Shown one piece after another: positions 28,256-36,800 of a stretch of 64,000 nt of DNA. The DNA lies in contig NZ_JAVHZV010000023.1 in NCBI RefSeq assembly GCF_031119625.1, forward strand, positions 1-64,000. Reading direction: 5' to 3'. The stretch comes from Pseudomonas sp. G34 (GTDB lineage Bacteria; Pseudomonadota; Gammaproteobacteria; Pseudomonadales; Pseudomonadaceae). The translations under genes and the position numbers were made by a program. Position 1 is the stretch's first letter; each line of letters starts with the position of its first letter. The notes beneath the pieces were generated by a model. It was not told where the DNA came from, did not search any database, and saw only the letters and a program-made list of their open reading frames with translations.

Positions 28256-28284
28256 ACCTAATGTCCAAAATATGGACATTAGGT
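28256..28284. promoter_or_regulatory. operator between repressor and early genes
   Basis: Inverted repeat of 12-base arms (ACCTAATGTCCA and TGGACATTAGGT) around AAATA. It sits 25 bp from the regulator start and 73 bp from the first early gene. TTTTTT follows, so on the plus strand the hairpin could also terminate transcription, but no upstream plus-strand gene needs it. Confidence 0.7.
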
Positions 28285-28356
28285 GTTTTTTAAGGACTCT
28301 TACGCCTTTTTGCGTAATGAGCGCAGTGTATCGCAAGCCATACAAGGAGTCGCAAG

Positions 28357-28575
28357 ATGACAGTCGAAGAAACCCTGCTGAACCGTTACGGCGGCTCACC
28401 ACTGCTTTCCCTCGAACAATTGGCGGAGGTACTGCACCGTAGCAAGGACGGCTTGAGGATCTCCTTAAGCAGCGATAACGAAATGTCTGCGAAGCTGCGT
28501 TCGTGCAAGGTCAAAATCGGCAGACGGATTTACTTCAAGACCTCTGCAATCGCGCGCGTAATCGAAGAAGCCTGA
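28357..28575 (+). CDS. small excisionase/AlpA-like DNA-binding protein
   Basis: A 72-residue protein, MTVEETLLNRYGGSPLLSLE..., with a helix-turn-helix-like stretch (LSLEQLAEVLHRSKDGLR) and a basic wing-like segment (CKVKIGRRIYFKTSAIARVI). AAGGAG lies upstream of the ATG. Size, position opposite the repressor and context fit an excisionase or AlpA-type activator, but no exact family is recognised. It lies 5 bp before the replication gene start. Confidence 0.6.
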   Translation: MTVEETLLNRYGGSPLLSLEQLAEVLHRSKDGLRISLSSDNEMSAKLRSCKVKIGRRIYFKTSAIARVIEEA

Positions 28576-28580
28576 TCGCT

Positions 28581-29372
28581 ATGAGCATCAAAGCCATGAA
28601 CTGGGCATGGGAGCAACCGCTCCCGCCTGTTCCGAAGCTGGTTCTCATGGCACTTGCTGATAACGCAGATGATCACGGCTATTGCTGGCCGAAGATGAAG
28701 ACGATTGCAGCAAAGTGCAGCACTTCGGAGCGCACAGTTCAGCGCACCATCAAAACCTTGTTGGCTGCGGGTCTACTGAAGAAGGACGCTCGATTCAGTG
28801 CCAGCGGCCGGCAGGTTTCTAATGGATACACGCTCGCGTTGACCTACCCCGACAAGTTGTCACCCTCACCCAAATGCAACCATGGGGAGGGTGACACCTG
28901 TGTCACCCCCGGGGTGACACAGCTATGTCAGGGGGAGGGTGACAAAGCTATGTCACCCCTAGAACCACCATATGAACCTTCATATGAATCATCAGTAAGG
29001 GGCACGGCAAAACTCACGCGGTTGAGTGCGCTTGAGAGTCAACAGGTCGCCCAACTGATCAGCTCAATTCCCGCTGATCAACAGCAGGCGATCACTAACC
29101 AACTGGTAACCGCACTGGACAAGGGGGCCATCCATACTTCCCCATCACGTTGGTTGAAAGCCGTTATTCGGCGGACAGGGCGCAACATGCATCCACAGAG
29201 GGCGCCAGAACTCTCGGAAGAGGGCTATGTAGAACGTCTAATTCAGGGCGGGATATCCCCTGAGGATGCTCAGCGTATAGCCCAGAAGACCTTCAGCCGG
29301 CGCGCGATCAGCATGAGTGAGCATACAAGGTTGCGCCCCTTGCGCCTTCAAACTGCCAACGACCGCGGCTAA
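28581..29372 (+). CDS. phage-type replication initiation protein (O-like, HTH_36)
   Basis: A 263-residue protein. The N-terminal winged-helix domain (residues about 1-95) reads PKLVLMALADNADDHGYCWPKMKTIAAKC, typical of the HTH_36 replication proteins of phages and islands. A low-complexity linker (about 95-130, GEGDTCVTPGVTQLC) is encoded by the iteron array at 28858-28960. The C-terminal part (about 150-263) is helical and unrecognised. The ATG at 28581 is chosen over an upstream one because that would overlap the small gene in another frame. Role inferred: opening the element's origin. Confidence 0.7.
   Translation: MSIKAMNWAWEQPLPPVPKLVLMALADNADDHGYCWPKMKTIAAKCSTSERTVQRTIKTLLAAGLLKKDARFSASGRQVSNGYTLALTYPDKLSPSPKCNHGEGDTCVTPGVTQLCQGEGDKAMSPLEPPYEPSYESSVRGTAKLTRLSALESQQVAQLISSIPADQQQAITNQLVTALDKGAIHTSPSRWLKAVIRRTGRNMHPQRAPELSEEGYVERLIQGGISPEDAQRIAQKTFSRRAISMSEHTRLRPLRLQTANDRG
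28858..28960. repeat. iteron-like array inside the replication gene, candidate origin
   Basis: The 9-mer [AG]GGGTGACA, or its complement, occurs six times exactly (28858, 28888, 28901, 28911, 28936, 28951) and once degenerate (28926) in 103 bp, in alternating orientations. It falls in the linker-coding part of the O-like gene. Lambda also carries its origin inside gene O. Confidence 0.65.
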
Positions 29373-29762
29373 ACCAGCTGCGCGCTACCTGCCGTCTGTG
29401 TGCGCCGTCATTGGCGACTGAAGTTCGCTGAGTAGTCTGAACCACCGCTTAGCACAGACCCACGAGTTCTCTACGCCCCACTTTGTTGCCCTACCAAAAC
29501 CCAAGGGCTAGACTGCGCCCGTCGTGGTAAATCCCGCGACCGGGAGTCGAAACCCGTGTTGTCTGAGGGCGCGGCAGCGTTCATAGCTGCGTGGCTGGTG
29601 TATCGCACCTAGCTACTGCATTTCTATGGCGGGCCGTGCGGGGCAGGCTTTTGCCTGGCCGGTTCCCTCGGACGCCGGTATTTCGACCCCCGTACGGTTC
29701 GCCACCATTACCGAGTCGAAACGGCATTGGTGGCTCCTCTAACTGTCCGAGGAGCATAAGGA
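29373..29762 (+). other. 390-bp non-coding region containing a C4-like RNA
   Basis: No supported gene. The first 250 bases hold short inverted repeats; the last part holds the structured RNA at 29631-29734 and the ribosome binding site of the small leader ORF. Confidence 0.5.
29631..29734 (+). ncRNA. C4-like antisense RNA
   Basis: Folds as an outer stem (CCGTGCGGGG with CCCCGTACGG) enclosing two hairpins, AGGC-TTTT-GCCT and CCGG-N12-CCGG. The flanking GGTTCGCCACCA can pair with TGGTGGC just downstream. This cloverleaf and the TTCGCCACC tail are hallmarks of the phage C4 antisense RNA family (P1, P7, P22-like). C4 RNAs block translation of a following leader ORF, which is present here at 29763. 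Confidence 0.6.
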
Positions 29763-29849
29763 ATGCGCTATCCCTTTTTTACCCAAGAGCTCCGCCTAGG
29801 GCCTCCTGACATGCTGGCCACCTTTCGCCTGGAGGTGCACCATGGCTGA
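29763..29849 (+). CDS. 28-residue leader peptide downstream of the C4-like RNA
   Basis: Starts MRYPFFTQELRLGPP with an exceptionally good ribosome binding region (GAGGAGCATAAGGA). Its stop overlaps the start of the next gene at 29842. In phage P1 the C4 RNA controls a short ORF (icd) that is translationally coupled to the next gene; the layout here is the same. Too short for domain recognition. Confidence 0.5.
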   Translation: MRYPFFTQELRLGPPDMLATFRLEVHHG

Positions 29850-30111
29850 GTTCGAATCCTGCGTTGTACCTTTCCCACTGCAGCGTAGTCCGCTGCATGA
29901 GTCTGAACGTTCTCACCTGCCCTCTGAAGCTGCTGCTGAAACGCGTGCGGTCATGCTTGGCCATTTGCTTGATCAACTGGCTGAGCCTGAAGGCATACCA
30001 CCTGACGACATGCGCGTGCGTATCGCAGCCTACTCTGCGCTGGATCTTCTAGACGAGATGGTGGTGCTCTATCGCCGTGCGCTCTCTGAAGTGCGAGGAG
30101 GTGCTGCATGA
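29842..30111 (+). CDS. hypothetical protein, C4-controlled operon
   Basis: An 89-residue protein, MAEFESCVVPFPLQRSPLHE..., with no signal peptide or membrane segment and a helical C-terminal half (DMRVRIAAYSALDLLDEMVV). GGAGG lies 6 bp before the ATG. It overlaps the leader ORF before it and the next gene (ATGA) after it, so three ORFs are coupled. Function unknown; anti-repressor-like or host-takeover roles are typical for this position. Confidence 0.6.
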   Translation: MAEFESCVVPFPLQRSPLHESERSHLPSEAAAETRAVMLGHLLDQLAEPEGIPPDDMRVRIAAYSALDLLDEMVVLYRRALSEVRGGAA

Positions 30112-30395
30112 GCAAGGAAATCGAGACATGCCTGCCCTCCTACGATGGTCAACCAGGTTTTGAAATCACCTGGTCAGCGGACTGCAAGGAGGCATTCAAC
30201 CGAGGCGTGAAACTGGCTCAGTTCTGGCTCGACAGTGTCTGTAGCGGATGGCTATGGGCAGTCATGATCGCCGAGCGTGATCTGCTGCCTCGGGCCATTG
30301 ACAGGCGCGCCTTCGAGGTGGGGTTCCTTGGTCGCTTACATCAGCGCTTATGCTCTCAAAAGTGCTGCGGACATCCGGTTAACCCCATTCTTTAG
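30108..30395 (+). CDS. hypothetical protein, end of C4-controlled operon
   Basis: A 95-residue protein with a recognisable but unnamed island-associated segment (WSADCKEAFNRGVKLAQFWL... RAFEVGFLGRLHQRL). The C-terminal SQKCCGHPVNPIL contains a cysteine pair. It overlaps the preceding gene by 4 bp. A perfect hairpin follows at 30413. Function unknown. Confidence 0.6.
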   Translation: MSKEIETCLPSYDGQPGFEITWSADCKEAFNRGVKLAQFWLDSVCSGWLWAVMIAERDLLPRAIDRRAFEVGFLGRLHQRLCSQKCCGHPVNPIL

Positions 30396-30412
30396 AGCTG
30401 TAAGCAGATTAT

Positions 30413-30437
30413 CGTAAGCCGGCCTTGCCGGCTTACG
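30413..30437. terminator. strong hairpin after the small-ORF operon
   Basis: Perfect 11-bp stem CGTAAGCCGGC / GCCGGCTTACG with loop CTT. No U-tract follows in either direction, so it may be a weak terminator or a transcript-end stabiliser. It closes the phage-like block before the cargo. Confidence 0.45.
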
Positions 30438-30597
30438 CTAGACACACATGCGGAGTTAACTTTAGGAGCGCCCCGCTAGACGGGTGCCCAGAAAGACGAG
30501 AACGGCCAGAACCGAACCGTCGTGCCCTATGTTAAATCGCAATTCAGATGTCCGAAGGGACGGTATTTGAAAGGTCTTGCCGAAAAAACCGAAGATC

Positions 30598-31692
30598 TCA
30601 AACTGCAGCTTGTAAGCCAGATCTGTCCTTCAAGAACTCGGCCCCAAGGGCATCGTAAACATCATCGACGGCATCACACATAGCAATCACAATTTCATTC
30701 CATTGAGCAGACGATTTTGGCTCCGCCTTCATAGCTGGGCGAAAATGAACATGAGAATTCCTAAGCTTATATATGCTTCTAGCACACTTGCTTGAGGAGT
30801 AATCGATTAACTCAGCTACGTCAAATTCAAATGCAGATAGAATTTTTGATCGCGTATCACTAGATGAGAGTGCCAAAATACTAGCAAGTGCATCCTGCTC
30901 TTTAGGCCTCCACGACAATTCTTCTTCTAGCAGATACGCGAGCTCAGCCAGAGAGCCCTTGTGCGAAATTTTCTCTACTAACCCTTTCAACTTTAGTGCG
31001 GTGTACAATTGCTCCAAGCAACGATACAAATCCAAAAACAATGATGGCCAATTATATGACAGCAACCCTTGCAGCGGAAGGCTAAATGGAATTGTATCTG
31101 CGCCTGCTTCAAATAAGCTGAGGAGCCTCAATCGTAATCGGTTATCAACCTCCAGCGGGTGCCCTGGGTAACCTGCCGCAATATATGCCCCAGCAACACG
31201 CTCCAATGCTTCTAAATAAGGAGCATCCACGCCTGCACGCATTTTTACGAAGTATAAGCTTGGGAAAAGCGGGGCGATATCGCTTAGCTCGTGCCCAGCG
31301 TATCCAGGCTGTCTAGCATACTGCTGCTCTAATATATCTCTTGCCTGAGATGCTGTCCCCAGTGCTTGTAATTCAGTGCAGTATACGACACACGCAAAGA
31401 GGCCCGGAGTTGGCTCCACTTCATCGAGATTGGTGGGCAATTGATCAGGAATCGCTAAACCACTAAAGCAATAGTATCTATCATGGCCATTTTCAATGGA
31501 GATCGCAAAAGTCCTTGTGCCTAACGCAAGGACTTTGACCTCAGCATTTACCATAAGACGTAAATCGTCGTCGTCCTTGCGCGCAAGCCACCTTATATTT
31601 TGATCCGCTAAGTAATGAGGGTCTTGAGCCAATGCGGCGGCATGTATTTGGTCAAAAATGTAACTCGACATTTTTATTTTGTTTCTAGACAT
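30598..31692 (-). CDS. HEPN-motif protein, second gene of candidate two-gene defence cassette
   Basis: A 364-residue protein. The start at 31692 lies one base after the stop of the partner gene, so the two are translationally coupled. A C-terminal R-N-x-x-x-H motif (KLRNSHVHFRP, Arg311-His316) in a helical context matches the HEPN ribonuclease signature. The middle part is unrecognised (hydrophobic helices around LSLFEAGADTIPFSLPLQG). The block is visibly AT-richer than the restriction genes beside it. I infer an RNA-cleaving toxin/effector role; the HEPN assignment rests on the motif only. Confidence 0.6.
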   Translation of the reverse strand: MSRNKIKMSSYIFDQIHAAALAQDPHYLADQNIRWLARKDDDDLRLMVNAEVKVLALGTRTFAISIENGHDRYYCFSGLAIPDQLPTNLDEVEPTPGLFACVVYCTELQALGTASQARDILEQQYARQPGYAGHELSDIAPLFPSLYFVKMRAGVDAPYLEALERVAGAYIAAGYPGHPLEVDNRLRLRLLSLFEAGADTIPFSLPLQGLLSYNWPSLFLDLYRCLEQLYTALKLKGLVEKISHKGSLAELAYLLEEELSWRPKEQDALASILALSSSDTRSKILSAFEFDVAELIDYSSSKCARSIYKLRNSHVHFRPAMKAEPKSSAQWNEIVIAMCDAVDDVYDALGAEFLKDRSGLQAAV

Positions 31693-31693
31693 A

Positions 31694-32920
31694 TTATGCC
31701 CGCCAGCACGGTTCCATGTTGGGTACGTTAAAGTTTTCCTCAATTAACACACGGAACGCTGCCTCGAAAAATGATCGTTCCCATCTACCAACCGCCGAAC
31801 TCGGCTTTCGGGACAATTTCTCAGCTAAAACGTCTAGCAATATGAAGTCCTCTAAATCTTCTCCGTTTAGATTGTTGATTTTATGTACTAAGGCAGCACA
31901 AGATTTCTCTAGCGACGAGCATCTCTCCTCACTAACCTCTTCATCTTTGTCCATCCCAACTCTGCCAAGGATGTTGACTGCGCATGCCACTACGAAACCA
32001 ACTCGTGCGGCTTGCGTATCAAAAATATTACGCCCTCTGACTAGCTTTCTTGCTTTTACTCCCACCTCTAAACTGTCGGAACTATCAGAAATATCTGCGG
32101 CATCGACATTGGCTACTTCATTGTATCTCGAAAGAGCAATATCAAAATCAACTAGCATCTGTACGACTCTATAAAAATAGTGGTCATACTTCTTGTTTGT
32201 AAGTGCATCCGCGATATCCAAGCGTGAAAACTCATCAGCCAAACTTTCTTGAGTGTCGACCTCAGTTCGGCGCAAGCCAAAGGCTATGTAAGATTCAATT
32301 AATGAGTCTGTTTTGAATTCGCCTCCTTGCCATCGTCTTTCCGGCCCTTGCAGAAGTCTGCGAAAATTAACTTTCTGATCAATAGTTTTTACGAGCGGAG
32401 CATAAACAACCTCAAGCTGTTGCTTCAGGTTCCATGGCACTTGTCCCGTATTTAGAACAAGCATTCGATATATAAGGCTCTCAGTGCCCTTCGCAATCCA
32501 TGCTTCCACTCTAATCACGTGGCTGCCAACTTCCTCATCTAGATTCAATGCCTCTTTAAGGGCAGTGGTGCGTTGCATTCCATCAATGATAGACAAGTCT
32601 TCATAGTACTTTCTTAATAGAAGCTTCACTTGATCGGCTTCTGAGATGCCTTCTATAGTTAACCAGTCCTCATAGCTAGCGACTATACCTATAACCAGAG
32701 GTGGGATGACGGCTCCTCTTTTCAGATCCTCAACTAGCCTAGTGCGAATTCGTTTCGCTGTGGTCGTTTTAAGCGCTTCACGTTGATGTCGAATTCCTCC
32801 CCTGTTCAGATAAGCTTTTTCTGCGAGGCCAAGATAGTCGATAACATCGAATTCGACTAAGGCGGACCAGCAATCTACTCTGGTGTCCTGGATTTTACTT
32901 AAATAACTTTTATCTGACAT
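31694..32920 (-). CDS. DGQHR/DUF262-like protein, first gene of candidate defence cassette
   Basis: A 408-residue protein. Residues 111-121 read IIDGMQRTTAL, resembling the DGQHR motif of DndB-type and the DGQQR motif of DUF262/ParB-like proteins. LVLNTGQVPWNLKQQLE about 40 residues on corresponds to the conserved N-x-G...L-x-x-x-E stretch that follows in those families. The third motif residue is Met rather than Gln. The C-terminal half is helical and unassigned. GGAG lies 6 bp before the ATG. Possible roles: DNA binding or modification sensing, or control of the HEPN partner. Confidence 0.6.
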   Translation of the reverse strand: MSDKSYLSKIQDTRVDCWSALVEFDVIDYLGLAEKAYLNRGGIRHQREALKTTTAKRIRTRLVEDLKRGAVIPPLVIGIVASYEDWLTIEGISEADQVKLLLRKYYEDLSIIDGMQRTTALKEALNLDEEVGSHVIRVEAWIAKGTESLIYRMLVLNTGQVPWNLKQQLEVVYAPLVKTIDQKVNFRRLLQGPERRWQGGEFKTDSLIESYIAFGLRRTEVDTQESLADEFSRLDIADALTNKKYDHYFYRVVQMLVDFDIALSRYNEVANVDAADISDSSDSLEVGVKARKLVRGRNIFDTQAARVGFVVACAVNILGRVGMDKDEEVSEERCSSLEKSCAALVHKINNLNGEDLEDFILLDVLAEKLSRKPSSAVGRWERSFFEAAFRVLIEENFNVPNMEPCWRA

Positions 32921-32969
32921 CTCGCACTCCGCGCCCTGTGTGCCAACGTTAGGTTGAAAATCAAAATTT

Positions 32970-33152
32970 CTATATTCTTACCCAGTGCATCTGGCAATTG
33001 CTACCGAAAATCTTGATGTGGTCATCTATATAAATTTCTTTTGGTGCTAACCGACTGCTTCGAATCGAGAATAGTCTGGCCTTTAGGCCAGCTCTGGCAG
33101 ACTTCGACAGGTTACCGACGACGAAATCGTAGTCGGCCTGGAACGCAGTCAC
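32970..33152 (-). CDS. small hypothetical ORF upstream of the HEPN cassette
   Basis: 60 codons from a GTG at 33152 with AGGTGG just upstream, ending 49 bp before the DGMQR gene on the same strand. The residues (LSKSARAGLKARLFSIRSSR) are basic and resemble a protein fragment rather than a known family. It may be a remnant or an antitoxin-like leader ORF. Confidence 0.3.
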   Translation of the reverse strand: MTAFQADYDFVVGNLSKSARAGLKARLFSIRSSRLAPKEIYIDDHIKIFGSNCQMHWVRI

Positions 33153-33872
33153 AGCCCACCTGTCATCTCGCTAGCATTTAGCTGTCTTACAGCTGTTCAC
33201 CTGACGCCACCTGCAGCGTAGCGCCACTGCAAGCCGTCGAAGGTATGCATACTAAGGCAGTGGCGTCGGTAGCGCCGCTGCTGGCCTATTAGACGTGCGT
33301 CGTAGACGCCATTGCGGCCAGACGTTTGGCCTTAGATCGCCGGAGTCGCTCGCCACAGTTTTGGCATATCTATCACTGCGCTGGCGGGCGATAGGTGCAT
33401 CGAATTGATGTCGATTGTGTGTGCGGTCAAGCTTTGTTGACTTGCCATCTCCTTCCGCCCGGCGAGCGTAGAGCCCCGTTCTATCTACTTAGTCATTCGA
33501 CCCAGCGGTTCAAAATGTATAGAAAAGATGGAGGGCAAGATAAAAGGGGGCGGCACTCCGTTGGCCCGAAAAGCAGCCTGCACGGGGGGTGGAGACGGCA
33601 CCCAATCAATGCACCTGCGTGCCGCCTACACCGTAAGCCTGCGTCAGCACTGGCTCTGAGGCGTGCCTAATACGCCAGGCTACGATCAGGCTGGAGGTCG
33701 GATGGTCTTGCATTGACGGTTAGCTGTCCGGCTAGCTAGCCGATACGCACTGGGTCTCCGAGTGGCTCAATGCCATGGTCAAACTCGGCTCATCTTGGTT
33801 AAGCTGGCCTCACTTATGCAGGATAAAGCCATACAGGGCTTATCAAGCGGGAACGCAACCGAAGGATCGACC
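33153..33872. other. 720-bp gene-free junction between cargo modules
   Basis: No supported gene on either strand. Contains a nested palindrome at 33222-33265 and several GC-rich inverted repeats up to about 33330. It marks the composition change from the AT-rich HEPN cassette to the GC-rich restriction operon and presumably holds the hsdR promoter, which I could not pinpoint. Confidence 0.5.
33222..33265. repeat. nested palindrome
   Basis: Outer arms CGCCACTGC (33222-33230) and GCAGTGGCG (33257-33265); centre is the perfect 10-bp palindrome GTATGCATAC (33243-33252). Confidence 0.6.
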
Positions 33873-36800
33873 ATGCCGGCCAGTAGTAACTTTGCCTTTC
33901 TCCAGGAGCACGACCCCGTTTTCCTGCAGCTTGCGAGCACTGCCGAGCAGGTCTTTGCCGCCGATCCCAACACCACGCTGATCAAACTGCGTCAACTCGG
34001 CGAGGCGCTGGCTCAGGACTTGGCCAGCCGCGCCGGTATCGAGTTCGACACCACTACCACGCAGTCTGACCTGCTCTACAAACTCAGCCGCGAGATCCAG
34101 CTGGATCAGAACATCCGCAGCCTGTTCCATACCCTGCGCGTCGAGGGCAACAGGGCCACCCATGGGTTCCGCACCCAGCATCGCGAGGCCATGGATGGTT
34201 TGAAGGTCGCCCGCGCTCTGGCTATCTGGTATCACCAGTCGTTCGGCAAGAATGCTCATGCGTTCAAACCTGGCCCCTTCGTCATGCCCGCAGATCCCAG
34301 CGCACCGCTGCGCGATCTGCAAAGCCAGATCGAACAGCTCAAGACGCAGCTCAGCGAGTCCAGCCAGCAACTGGAGAGCAACCAGAAACTGGCCGAACTG
34401 CTCAAGCAAGAGGCTGAAGAATACGCCGTGCTTGCCGAGCAGATGGATGCCGAATCGCGCAGCCATAAGCAGCTAGCAGCCGAACACGAAACCGCGTTGC
34501 AAAAGCTGCGCAGTGAACACGAAAAAAGCCTCAAAGCCCTTCAGCAGCAACTGGCGGCCCAGCCACAAGCCAGCCAGCAGGTCGCCAAGCTGACTCAACA
34601 GGCCAGCAGCAGCTTCGATCTATCCGAAGACCTCACCCGCATCTTGATCGACCAGCAGTTGATCGACGCTGGCTGGGAAGCCGACTCTCTCGACCTCACA
34701 TACGGAAAGGGCGCACGCCCGGAGAAAGGTAAGAACAAGGCCATTGCCGAGTGGCCCACCAGTAGCCCCAAGGCTTGCGCCGACTATGTGCTGTTCGCTG
34801 GCCTCACGCCCATCGCCATGGTTGAAGCCAAGCGTAAGCGCATCAATATCGCCGACCGCATCCCCCAAGCCGAGCGCTATGCCCGTGAGTTCAACTTGGC
34901 GGCCGAGTATCAACAGCCCTGGCTGCTAGCGGGTCAGACCCAGCCCTGGAACGATGGCCAGGGTGGCCTCTTCCGCGTGCCCTTTGCCTTCGCCTGCAAC
35001 GGCCGGCCCTTTATCAAGCAGCTTGCCGAACAGTCCGGCACCTGGTTCCGTGACCTGCGCAGCCCGGCCAACACACGCCGTCCGCTGCAAGATTTCCACA
35101 AACCCGATGACCTACTCGACCTGCTAAAACGCAGCCAGGCAGACGCCGAGGCCAAGCTCAAGGCCGAAGGCTTCTCCTACCTCAAGCTGCGCGACTACCA
35201 GGTGAAAGCCATCCAGGCCGTGGAGCAGGCCCTGGCCAATAATCAGCGTGACTGCCTGCTGGCCATGGCTACCGGCACCGGTAAAACCCGCACCATCATT
35301 GGCCTGATGTACCGATTCCTGAAGGCTGAGCGTTTCAAGCGCGTCCTGTTTTTGGTTGACCGCAGCGCCCTCGGCCAGCAAGCCATTGACTCGTTCAACG
35401 ACACCACGCTAGAGCAGAATCACACCCTCGCGCAGATCTACGACATCAAAGAGCTGGGCGACATGGCCGCCGAGGCGGAAACCCGCGTCCAGGTCGCTAC
35501 CGTGCAAGCCATGGTCAGTCGCATTTTCCGCTCGGATAACCCGCCGCCCGTGGGCGAATTCGACTGCATCATCGTGGACGAAGCCCACAGGGGTTACACC
35601 CTCGATCAGGAGATGACCGAAGGTGAGTTGGCCGTGCGTGATCACAGCCAGTACCTCTCGCAATACCGCCGAGTGCTCGACCACTTCGACGCTTGCCGCA
35701 TCGGCCTCACCGCAACCCCAGCCAAGCACACCAGCGAAATTTTCGGTAAACCGGTATTCACCTACAGCTACCGCGAGGCCGTGGCCGACGACTGGCTGGT
35801 GGATCACGAACCACCGATCCGCTATGAAACCCAGCTCAGCAAGCACGGTATCCGCTTCGAGAAAGGCGAGTCGGTCAGCGTCATCAACACCCAGACCGGC
35901 GAAGTCGACGTAGCCGAGCTGGAAGATGAACTCAACTTCAACATCGAGTCGTTCAACCGCCGCGTGATCACCCCGGCTTTTGACAAAGTCATCTGTGATG
36001 AGCTGGCCAAGGAGCTGGACCCCTTTGGCGACGAGAAGACCATGATCTTCTGCGTCAATCAGGCCCATGCCGAGCGGGTCAAGAACCTGCTCGACGAAGC
36101 GTTCAAAGAGGCCTACGGCGAGCAATACAACGAAGCGGCCGTGCGCATCATCACCGGGCAAAGCGACAAGGTTGAGCAGCTGATTCGCCGCTACAAGAAC
36201 GAGCCGAACCCCAATATCGCTATCACAGTCGACCTGCTCACCACCGGTATCGACGTACCGAAAATCTGCAACCTGGTGTTCATGCGCCGGGTGCGCTCGC
36301 GCATCCTCTACGAGCAGATGAAAGGCCGCGCCACCCGTCGCTGCGACGACATCGGCAAAACCGTATTCCGCATCTACGACCCCGTCGATCTTTACGCCAG
36401 CCTGGAAGCGGTTGACACCATGAAGCCCCTGGTGAAGAACCCCAACATCAGCCTGGAGCAACTGGTCAGCGAACTCACCAGCGGAGCCAGCTTTGACGCA
36501 CCCGGCAGCCAGGACGAAAGCAGCCATGCCCATGACGTGCTCGACCAGCTAAGCCAGCGCGTCATGCGTATCCTGCGCAAGGCCCAGCACAAGGCGGAGG
36601 ACAAACCCACCCTGAAGAAAAAGCTCGATGAGCTGCAAGACGTGTGGGGCGTTGAGCCGGCCCAATTACATAAACATCTGCACGACCTTGGCCCGCAGCA
36701 AGCGGCCAACTTCGTCCGCCAACACAGCCAGTTGCTCAACCAGCTCGCTGCCGTCAGCGCCCTGCTCGGTTCGGAGAACTACCCGGTTATCTCCACCCAC

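Noticed and set aside
28858..28960. Iteron array considered as a small CRISPR array
   Set aside because: Units are 9 bp, alternate in orientation, have no uniform spacers and lie inside a coding gene; no cas genes are present.
29591..29809. 72-codon frame across the C4-like RNA
   Set aside because: Explained by the structured RNA; no ribosome binding site at its start and the real leader ORF begins at 29763 in another frame.
33395..33670. 91-codon plus-strand frame before hsdR
   Set aside because: No ribosome binding site, unusual composition, no domain, and it crosses the inverted-repeat-rich junction.
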